NCBI GenBank assembly: GCA_016788465.1
Contig: JAEURV010000022.1
Span: 1-47,700, forward strand
Direction: 5' to 3'
Length of the DNA stretch: 47,700 nucleotides
Source: Nitrospira sp.
GTDB taxonomy: Bacteria; Nitrospirota; Nitrospiria; Nitrospirales; Nitrospiraceae
A program made the translations under genes and the position numbers. Below are positions 41,705 to 47,700 of the stretch, piece after piece (position 1 is the first letter of the stretch; each line of letters starts with the position of its first letter). Under the pieces are notes generated by a model. It made no database searches. It had not been told where the DNA came from and saw only the letters and a program-made list of their open reading frames with translations.

Positions 41705-43147
41705 TCAGTGAGCAGTTGTTGTCATGATGCGTCCAACCAGATCGAATCCTGCCGCGTCGGTAATCTCGACCCTGCAGAAGTCACCGGATGCTGGATCAGA
41801 AGTTTTGCAACCGGCATCGACTGAGTCCTCATCGATATAGACGACGCCATCGATCTCAGGCGCCAGCCCTTCGTGACGTCCTTCGAGAACGCCCTCCGTC
41901 TCCTCGGATCGCCCATCAATCAGGACATCAAGAACTGAGCCGATCTTCGCTCTCCCTTTGGATGCGGCAATTGCTTCCTGCACGGAGAGGATGGAATTCC
42001 GACGATCATCCATTATATCCTGCTCAACCTTGTCACCTAGTTCGGCTGCCGATGTATCGTCCTCATCCGAGTACACAAAGACCGCGACTCGGTCAAACTC
42101 CGCCTGTTCCACATACGTGCGCAGCTCGGTGAACGCAGCATCGGTTTCTCCAGGGAATCCAACAATGAAGGCCGTTCTGAAGGTGACTCCAGGGATACGG
42201 CTTCGGATACGATCGACAAGAGATTCGATGGCCGTACGATTTCCGAGGCGATGCATGCGGGCAAGCACACGATCGTTGATATGCTGGAGTGGCATATCGA
42301 TATATTTGACGATCTTCTCTTCCCCTGCATAGAGATCGAGGAGGTCATCCGTGACTTGTTGGGGGTAGAGGTAAAATGGCCGGATCCATCGAAGACCATC
42401 CACCTTGACCAGGTCACGAAGAAGCGACACGAGACCTTGGCGAAGGCCAAGATCGACCCCGTAGTTGATGGTGTCTTGCGAGATCAGGTTGATTTCCTTC
42501 ACCCCTTCGGCGGCGAGCTGGCGGGCTTCTGCCACAATAGATTCCACCGGTCGGCTGCGCTGTTTCCCACGCATCAACGGGATCGCGCAGAACGTACAGT
42601 TGCGATTGCAGCCTTCGGCAATTTTGACGTAGGCGCTGTGCTGCTTGCCGAGTCTGAGACGGGGAGCGAGTTCGTCGTACAGATAGGGGGGCTGACTGAT
42701 CCAGAGGCGCTTGTGCCGTTTCTTGGGAGCTAACAGCTCTCGACAGATCTCGGCGATCTTGCCGAATTCCCCGGTTCCGACCACCCCGTCCAGTTCCGGC
42801 AATTCCTTGAGCAAGTCCCCTTGATAGCGTTGGGCCAGGCAGCCGGCAGCAATCAAAACGCGGCACGTGCCAGACTTTTTCAAGTGACCATGTTCAAGGA
42901 TCGTATTGATCGACTCTTGTTTGGCCTCTTCGATGAAGCCGCAGGTATTGACGATGACCACTTCGGCTTGTTTTGGATCACCGGTCAGTTGAAACCCTTC
43001 CGTGACCAATGTCCCGAGCATGATTTCTGAATCGACCTGATTTTTTGAGCAACCAAGGTTGACGAAACCAATGGTTATTGCGGATGGGTTGACGCGGGCG
43101 CTCGTCGTGGAGCGTGCACGCGTTGGAATAATCAGTGGTTGTGACAT
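41705..43147 (-). CDS. rimO: Ribosomal protein S12 methylthiotransferase
   Basis: A 480-residue radical SAM methylthiotransferase that modifies an Asp of ribosomal protein S12. The N-terminal MTTase domain carries C33 (NLGCSKNQVDSE), C69 (NTCGFIEEAKQE) and C103 (AGCLAQRY) for the second cluster. The radical SAM cysteines are C180, C184 and C187 in GCNRNCTFCAIP. A TRAM domain occupies the last ~70 residues. LGCSKNQVDSE and FIRPFYLYP-like WIRPFYLYPQQV identify RimO over MiaB. The N-terminal 20 residues (basic, Thr/Arg-rich) are longer than usual. It is divergent from the gamma-CA-like gene, with 82 bp between starts. Confidence 0.95.
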   Translation of the reverse strand: MSQPLIIPTRARSTTSARVNPSAITIGFVNLGCSKNQVDSEIMLGTLVTEGFQLTGDPKQAEVVIVNTCGFIEEAKQESINTILEHGHLKKSGTCRVLIAAGCLAQRYQGDLLKELPELDGVVGTGEFGKIAEICRELLAPKKRHKRLWISQPPYLYDELAPRLRLGKQHSAYVKIAEGCNRNCTFCAIPLMRGKQRSRPVESIVAEARQLAAEGVKEINLISQDTINYGVDLGLRQGLVSLLRDLVKVDGLRWIRPFYLYPQQVTDDLLDLYAGEEKIVKYIDMPLQHINDRVLARMHRLGNRTAIESLVDRIRSRIPGVTFRTAFIVGFPGETDAAFTELRTYVEQAEFDRVAVFVYSDEDDTSAAELGDKVEQDIMDDRRNSILSVQEAIAASKGRAKIGSVLDVLIDGRSEETEGVLEGRHEGLAPEIDGVVYIDEDSVDAGCKTSDPASGDFCRVEITDAAGFDLVGRIMTTTAH

Positions 43148-43229
43148 GTCAGGCAGTCTACGGGAGGGTTAAAAAGGCTGTCAATGCGCCTCTTGCGGAA
43201 GGTCGAGCAATTCCCCTAGAGTGCGCATC

Positions 43230-43766
43230 ATGATTCGTACCTTTCAAGGCATCAAGCCTACGGTTCCTAAGTCCTGTTTTATCGAAACGACGGCAGTCGT
43301 GATTGGTGACATCATCATGGGGGAAGAGTGCAGTGTCTGGTTCAATGCCGTGATCCGAGGCGATGTGCACTACATTCGGATCGGTGAACGGACCAACGTG
43401 CAGGACCTCTGCATGCTCCACGTGACTCATGATACCCATCCCTTGATCATCGGTAGTGACGTCACCATCGGTCATAATGTCGTGCTGCACGGCTGTACGA
43501 TCCACGATCGTGTTCTGGTGGGGATGGGTGCCATTATCATGGATGGCGCGGTGATCGGGGAAGACTCGGTGGTGGGAGCTGGAGCCTTGGTGGTTGAAGG
43601 GACGGTTGTGCCTCCGAAGAGTCTCATCCTGGGTTCTCCTGCAAAGGTTAAGCGGCCGGTCACCGAGAAAGAATTAGCCTGGATTAAAGAATCGGCGGGA
43701 AACTACGTGAGATATGCCAGTCAGTACATGGGTGACTCGGGAAAAAATGCTGGGTTCAAAGTTTAA
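43230..43766 (+). CDS. Gamma-carbonic-anhydrase-family hexapeptide protein
   Basis: The 178-residue protein is a left-handed beta helix of the gamma-CA/YrdA/PaaY group. MIRTFQGIKPTVPKSCFIET opens it; ECSVWFNAVIRGDVHYIRIG, TNVQDLCMLHVTHD and IGHNVVLHGCTIHDRVLVGM carry the hexapeptide repeats and three His placed as in zinc-binding sites. It should form a trimer and may hydrate CO2, but many family members lack this activity. ATG 43230 was preferred to GTG 43221 because homologues start MIRxFxG. It stands alone, divergent from rimO, and is followed by a short 8 bp tandem repeat. Confidence 0.92.
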   Translation: MIRTFQGIKPTVPKSCFIETTAVVIGDIIMGEECSVWFNAVIRGDVHYIRIGERTNVQDLCMLHVTHDTHPLIIGSDVTIGHNVVLHGCTIHDRVLVGMGAIIMDGAVIGEDSVVGAGALVVEGTVVPPKSLILGSPAKVKRPVTEKELAWIKESAGNYVRYASQYMGDSGKNAGFKV

Positions 43767-43768
43767 AA

Positions 43769-43796
43769 GTTGGCAAGTTGGCAAGTTGCCAAGTTG
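43769..43796 (+). repeat. 8 bp tandem repeat GTTGGCAA
   Basis: Two exact GTTGGCAA copies (43769-43784) followed by GTTGCCAA (43785-43792) and GTTG. The last two units form the inverted repeat TTGGCAA-G-TTGCCAA. It fills the 32 bp between two convergent stop codons and could be a slipped-strand hotspot or a weak terminator. Confidence 0.75.
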
Positions 43797-43798
43797 TC

Positions 43799-44521
43799 TT
43801 ACTTTCCAACTTTCGAACGTTTAGACTTTCGCACCCCGATCCGAACAAAACAGATCGGATCGCCCACAAGCGCCGTAGGGTACTGTTTCCGTTCCACGTG
43901 GTAAGGCACTCTGTGCCTATGGCACCAGTCTGCAATCCAGACCACTTCTTCCGTTGACGTCGTCACCAGACCTGGGATTGTCAATTTCGGCAAACATCGA
44001 TTGACGATCGTCTGCACCATCCGCCGTTCCTTCTGAAACTCAATGGTATCGAACGTCACCGGATCCGCCCGCCCATAGGACAGGGGTGCGAGGTGGGGAA
44101 ATCTTTCGGGATCGTTCAGGACACTGACCATCCAGAGATGATCGAAACTGCCCTGTGCTGAAGAGGCATCGTGAGCAAGGAAGCGAACTGGTAGGCCCTG
44201 GCAAGCACGGTTGAGGACTGTGACCTCTGATCGCCTGAGATTATAGGGTTCCACGTGGCGTTGGTGGTCGAGTACTTCCACAATTATAGCCGGCAGCTCC
44301 GTTACGCCTGCTCCGATAAAGAGGCTCCGACCGCCACGCGCCAACTTCCGGACGAGAGCCTCAGCCACCTTCGTTCCCAATCGTCGGCAGGGTTCCCGCT
44401 TCGCCTGCCAGAATTCATCCCCGCCTTCATAACAGTAGACGGACTCCAGGCGTTTGTAGTCGAGGTGGGCGAATACATCAGCGATCACATCTTGCGTGGA
44501 ACCAGATACCGGTCTCTTCAT
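43799..44521 (-). CDS. Rossmann-type protein (methyltransferase-like), unknown function
   Basis: The 240-residue protein has a nucleotide-binding style Gly motif SLFIGAGVTELPAIIVEVLD at about 65-84, resembling SAM motif I. Then come SEVTVLNRACQGLPVRFLAHD (acidic end of a strand, like motif II) and SFDHLWMVSVLNDPERFP, like motif IV-V. The C-terminus has PKLTIPGLVTTSTEEVVWIAD and a basic tail. A class I methyltransferase is therefore plausible, but the family could not be named and the catalytic motif is not obvious. It starts at ATG 44521 with no strong ribosome site and is same-strand with the M28 peptidase, 93 bp away, so it may be the last gene of an argB transcript. Confidence 0.75.
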   Translation of the reverse strand: MKRPVSGSTQDVIADVFAHLDYKRLESVYCYEGGDEFWQAKREPCRRLGTKVAEALVRKLARGGRSLFIGAGVTELPAIIVEVLDHQRHVEPYNLRRSEVTVLNRACQGLPVRFLAHDASSAQGSFDHLWMVSVLNDPERFPHLAPLSYGRADPVTFDTIEFQKERRMVQTIVNRCLPKLTIPGLVTTSTEEVVWIADWCHRHRVPYHVERKQYPTALVGDPICFVRIGVRKSKRSKVGK

Positions 44522-44614
44522 GAATACCTTGTTATGCCTTGCCTTGAGACTGGTTTCGAATGATGTCTCAACCCCTCAAGCCGTCAGCAGTCTATCCAAA
44601 TCAAGGCTCTAAAG

Positions 44615-45481
44615 CTATGTCGATGGTCGACCAGCTAACTCACTGACGGTGGTTGTGAGGCCGTCGGCCACAGCGGCGATGAAGTCGAGGTTCAACGTAT
44701 CGAGGGTATCGGTGGACTTATGGTAATGGGGGTTTCGGAAGTTCGCAGTGTCGGTCAGCATCACGGCGGGGAGGCCCTGTTCCCAGAATGACGTGTGATC
44801 ACTCCGTCTGGTGTCCGGGAGCTTTTCTCCGTTGCCCGGCACGACCAACGGTACAATTGGAAGGTGCGGATTCATGGCCTGGGTAACCGAGCCGGTTAGG
44901 TGGTGTGAGCGTTCGTTGCCGATGACAGCCAGAAAATTTCCCGTTGTGGGTACCGCGATTGGGATACCAGGAGGGATTTTCTGCGAATTGGGTTGATGGC
45001 TTGCATACCCGACACATTCCAGCACGATGGCCCCATAGATGACTTCACCATTCTTTCGTAAAAGAGCCGTATAAGCCCGGCTTCCAAGAAGATTGTCTTC
45101 CTCAAGGTTAAAGGCGATGAAGCGGATCGGTTTGGCCAACGTCATGGTTCTGACCTGATGAGCGACGTGAAGCATGACCGCGAGCGCGCTGGCATTATCG
45201 TCGGCGCCTGGAGAACCTTGCACGGAATCGAAGTGTGCGGCAAGGATCAGGGGTGGTGCGGCTTGTGATGGGCCATGCTCAGGAAGCACCGTTCCGAGCA
45301 CATTCTGGTATGTGTGGCCCAAGGCTGGGAAGGGGTGCGTGGTCACAACCAGCCCAGCTTCCGAAAACCGACGGTGCAGATAGGCTTCTGTTTGGCGTAA
45401 GCGGTTCGGCGAGGTGATGGGGTGCCGTTCCCCCACCAGAGCCTGCAGATCTTCTCTGATTCGATTCCGATCGATGGGCAC
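44615..45481 (-). CDS. M28-family metallopeptidase (aminopeptidase-like)
   Basis: The 288-residue protein has the M28 metal sites: H83 and D85 in LAAHFDSV, bridging D94 in GADDNAS, catalytic E127 and ligand E128 in FNLEEDNLLGS, and a late His in NPHYHKSTDT. The family removes N-terminal residues using two zinc ions. No signal peptide or TM is visible, so it is probably cytoplasmic. GTG 45481 is the start, with GGAAA about eight nt upstream. It follows argB by 26 bp and is probably co-transcribed; the relation to arginine synthesis is not obvious, but an M28/M20-type hydrolase next to argB invites the idea of a deacylase-like role (inference). Confidence 0.88.
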   Translation of the reverse strand: MPIDRNRIREDLQALVGERHPITSPNRLRQTEAYLHRRFSEAGLVVTTHPFPALGHTYQNVLGTVLPEHGPSQAAPPLILAAHFDSVQGSPGADDNASALAVMLHVAHQVRTMTLAKPIRFIAFNLEEDNLLGSRAYTALLRKNGEVIYGAIVLECVGYASHQPNSQKIPPGIPIAVPTTGNFLAVIGNERSHHLTGSVTQAMNPHLPIVPLVVPGNGEKLPDTRRSDHTSFWEQGLPAVMLTDTANFRNPHYHKSTDTLDTLNLDFIAAVADGLTTTVSELAGRPST

Positions 45482-45507
45482 AGAACTGGTTTCCAGATTT
45501 AGGAGGG

Positions 45508-46404
45508 TCAGGTCACAATTTCGGTGCCGATACCCTTCCGCGTGAAGATTTCAAGCAGGATGGCATGCGGAATACGGCCATCAATAATGTGGGCTTTCCC
45601 AACCCCGTCGCCCAAGGCGTCCAAGCAGGCGTGGACTTTTGGAATCATGCCTTCGGTGATCACGCCTTTTTTCATCATCCGCTGCACATCTTTTCGGGAT
45701 ACGGTCGAAAGATGGCGTCCGTTGGCATCGCGAATGCCTTTGATATCCGTCATCATGAGCAGTTTTTCCGCACGCAACGCACCGGCGATTGCTCCAGCGA
45801 CAAGATCGGCGTTGATATTATAGGTATTACCCTCGCGATCTGTGCCGATTGGGGCGATGATCGGGATGTAGTGGTCTTCCTGGAGGTTCCGTAACAGGCC
45901 AGGATCGACTTTTTCGATATCACCCACCAATCCAAAATCGCCCTTGGCGTCTTCATCATTCAGGTCGCGATTGAGGCTTTCTGCCCAGGCCTTCGCCGTC
46001 AAGGGCTTGCTGAGGATCAACCCTCCATCCTTCCCACTCAACCCGACCGCGCTGCCGCCATGCCGGGTGATCAGGTCGGTCAGCTCCATGTTGATTTTCC
46101 CAGCCAGGACCATCTCCACGATTTCCATCGTGGCAGCGTCGGTGATTCGGACGCCATGTCGGAATTTCGCCTGAATACCCAGTCGGTCGAGCATCTTGTC
46201 GATTTGCGGCCCGCCGCCGTGGATGATGACCGGATTGATGCCGACATACTTCAACAGGACGACATCTTGCGCAAACCGCTCTTTGAGCGATGCGTCAGTC
46301 ATCGCATGGCCGCCATACTTCACGACCACAGTCTTGCCACGAAACGTTCGGATGTATGGCAGGGCTTCGATCAGGACGTCGGCTTTCTTGATGAGTTTGT
46401 TCAT
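45508..46404 (-). CDS. argB: Acetylglutamate kinase
   Basis: The 298-residue amino-acid kinase phosphorylates N-acetylglutamate in arginine biosynthesis. Seen are VVVKYGGHAMTD at the N-terminus, IIHGGGPQIDKMLDRLGI, VGLSGKDGGLIL, and the C-terminal GGVIPK-like GVITEGMIPKVHACLDAL followed by HIIDGRIPHAILLEIFT. The N-terminal helix KLIKKADVLIEALPYIRTFR resembles arginine-sensitive hexameric NAGKs, so feedback inhibition by arginine is likely. It lies 66 bp downstream of hslU and 26 bp upstream of the M28 gene on one strand, suggesting an operon. Confidence 0.97.
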   Translation of the reverse strand: MNKLIKKADVLIEALPYIRTFRGKTVVVKYGGHAMTDASLKERFAQDVVLLKYVGINPVIIHGGGPQIDKMLDRLGIQAKFRHGVRITDAATMEIVEMVLAGKINMELTDLITRHGGSAVGLSGKDGGLILSKPLTAKAWAESLNRDLNDEDAKGDFGLVGDIEKVDPGLLRNLQEDHYIPIIAPIGTDREGNTYNINADLVAGAIAGALRAEKLLMMTDIKGIRDANGRHLSTVSRKDVQRMMKKGVITEGMIPKVHACLDALGDGVGKAHIIDGRIPHAILLEIFTRKGIGTEIVT

Positions 46405-46440
46405 GCGTGGCTCCCAGCTATCAGCCGCCAGCGCTCAGCA

Positions 46441-46458
46441 ATCAGTCGGATGACTGAT
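46441..46458. terminator. Small hairpin between hslU and argB
   Basis: ATCAGTC (46441-46447) and GACTGAT (46452-46458) form a perfect 7 bp stem with a GGAT loop, flanked by degenerate CTCAGC/ATCAG units. No T-run follows; it may only attenuate read-through or be an mRNA processing site. Confidence 0.4.
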
Positions 46459-46470
46459 CGCCGGTCGCTC

Positions 46471-47700
46471 TTAGAGAATATACCGGCTCAGATCCTGATC
46501 CTTGACGATGTCCTTCAACCGATCACGAACGTAGGCGGCGGTGATATTGATTCGCTTGTCCGGCCAGCCTGGTCCCTCGAAAGAAATTTCCTCCAACAGC
46601 CGTTCCATGATGGTGAAAAGGCGACGGGCACCGATGTTCTCGGTCCGTTCATTCACTTGGACGGCGATCTCTGCAATTTCTTCCAGACCGTCCTTGGCGA
46701 ACTCGATGGCTAATCCTTCCGTCGCCATCAAAGCCTGATATTGGCGGACCAATGCGCCTTTCGGTTCAGTGAGGATACGGACAAAATCCTCTTTCGACAG
46801 GGGACTGAGTTCGACGCGGATCGGGAAGCGGCCTTGGAGTTCCGGGATGAGGTCAGATGGCTTAGCCACATGGAATGCCCCGGCGGCAATGAAGAGAATA
46901 TGATCGGTCATGACCGGACCATGCTTCGTGTTAACGGTGCAGCCTTCGACGATGGGGAGCAAATCTCGTTGTACCCCTTCTCGGGATATATCGGGCCCCG
47001 ACGTGCGCTCGCGACCGGCGATCTTATCGATCTCGTCCAGAAACACGATCCCCGTCTGTTCCACCTTGTTGATCGCTTCACGCGTGGTGTCGTCCATGTC
47101 GATCAACTTCTGAGCTTCCTCCTGCGTCAGGTGCTTCAGCGCTTCAGGCACCTTCATGAGCCGCTTCTTCTTTTTACCCTGGAACATACCGCCCAACATG
47201 TCGCGGAGATTGTTTTCGAGGTCATCCAGGCCCCCCACATTGGAGATGACGCCGACCGGGACTCCCCGTTCTTTGACCTCCATTTCAACGGTTCGCTCAT
47301 CCATCTTACCTTCGCGCAACTGGAGACGGAGTTTCGACCGGGTCGTCTCATGAGAGTCCGGCGGAGTTTGGGTGGCCGTCTCAATTGTGCTGTCCACAAA
47401 ACCAGGTCGGGGCGGAGGCGGGGGCAAGAGGAGATCGAGCAGGCGCTCCTCAGCATGTTGTTCAGCCTTTTGTTGAACGAACGCCAAGCGTTGAGTCTTG
47501 ACCATATTGATAGCCAGCTCGGTGAGGTCGCGAATGATCGATTCCACATCGCGCCCGACATAGCCCACTTCGGTAAATTTTGACGCTTCGACCTTGATGA
47601 ACGGCGCCTCGGCCAACTTAGCCAGCCGTCGTGCGATCTCCGTTTTGCCCACGCCGGTCGGCCCGATCATGATGATGTTCTTCGGCATGACCTCATCACG
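46471..47700 (-). CDS. hslU: ATP-dependent protease ATPase subunit HslU (5' end outside window)
   Basis: The frame is open to the right edge, where RDEVMPKNI continues the usual HslU N-terminal sequence; about 40 N-terminal residues are missing. Present are Walker [34 protein letters not shown] with the pore GYVG, the I domain with a Pro-rich insertion ([11 protein letters not shown]), Walker [13 protein letters not shown], and sensor region [12 protein letters not shown]. The C-terminal hook DLSRYIL inserts into HslV. HslU unfolds proteins for HslV; hslV is expected just upstream, outside the window. argB follows 66 bp downstream on the same strand. Confidence 0.97.
   Translation of the reverse strand, partial: RDEVMPKNIIMIGPTGVGKTEIARRLAKLAEAPFIKVEASKFTEVGYVGRDVESIIRDLTELAINMVKTQRLAFVQQKAEQHAEERLLDLLLPPPPPRPGFVDSTIETATQTPPDSHETTRSKLRLQLREGKMDERTVEMEVKERGVPVGVISNVGGLDDLENNLRDMLGGMFQGKKKKRLMKVPEALKHLTQEEAQKLIDMDDTTREAINKVEQTGIVFLDEIDKIAGRERTSGPDISREGVQRDLLPIVEGCTVNTKHGPVMTDHILFIAAGAFHVAKPSDLIPELQGRFPIRVELSPLSKEDFVRILTEPKGALVRQYQALMATEGLAIEFAKDGLEEIAEIAVQVNERTENIGARRLFTIMERLLEEISFEGPGWPDKRINITAAYVRDRLKDIVKDQDLSRYIL

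Noticed and set aside
46741-47583. 280-codon plus-strand frame inside hslU
   Set aside because: Antisense shadow of hslU, which has all family motifs.

Overview
The window looks like a piece of a bacterial chromosome close to the replication origin, from a moderately GC-rich, Gram-negative-type organism. I infer a member of Nitrospirota (Nitrospira-like). The grounds are the gene content (ferredoxin:thioredoxin reductase catalytic subunit, two-component pairs, a double-length ThyX-like protein), signal peptides and periplasmic proteins, and a dispersed hairpin repeat that I remember from Nitrospira sequence. This is inference; 16S or marker-gene placement would settle it.

Layout. Positions 1-992 carry the N-terminal part of a helical-repeat protein that runs off the left edge. 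Positions 1093-4318 hold ftrB, a secreted protein and an OmpR-type regulator/sensor-kinase pair. A loosely packed stretch (4319-5213) contains a possible 29-residue membrane peptide. Then come smpB, a DciA-like (DUF721) gene and a minus-strand replication block transcribed dnaA-dnaN-gyrB-gyrA-membrane protein (14483 down to 6172), with no recF between dnaN and gyrB. The AT-rich region 14484-14802 upstream of dnaA contains several degenerate DnaA boxes and is the best oriC candidate. Beyond it lie three small DsrE/F/H (TusD/C/B)-like genes and hisS on the minus strand, then a tandem ThyX-like protein, a TPR protein, a small conserved-looking ORF and an SF1-helicase-like protein with a degenerate P-loop. 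Two inverted copies of a ~125 bp structured repeat bracket that last gene.

The most interesting region is a sharply bounded integrated element, 22194-30294. It sits in the 3' half of a tRNA-Leu(CAG) gene, and an exact 57 bp direct repeat marks its two ends, giving a predicted 8,044 bp circle. It carries a tyrosine integrase with all five active-site residues visible, two divergent ribbon-helix-helix proteins around a shared promoter/palindrome, an AlpA-like regulator that overlaps a DnaB-N/RepA-type ATPase gene, a cluster of nine GGAAAC hexamers that looks like an iteron origin, matching subterminal repeats resembling integrase arm sites, and cargo that includes a Fic AMP-transferase and an unknown zinc-ribbon membrane protein. 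I see no capsid, terminase, relaxase or conjugation genes. The element therefore resembles a small, autonomously replicating satellite or plasmid-like integrative element and may be undescribed.

To the right of the element the core chromosome resumes: a Sel1-repeat protein, a Tat-exported class V aminotransferase-like protein, gcvP, a membrane-anchored NTF2-like protein, a second regulator/kinase pair, a DegP/HtrA protease, purU, rimO, a gamma-carbonic-anhydrase-like protein, an unknown Rossmann-type protein, an M28 peptidase, argB, and hslU running off the right edge.
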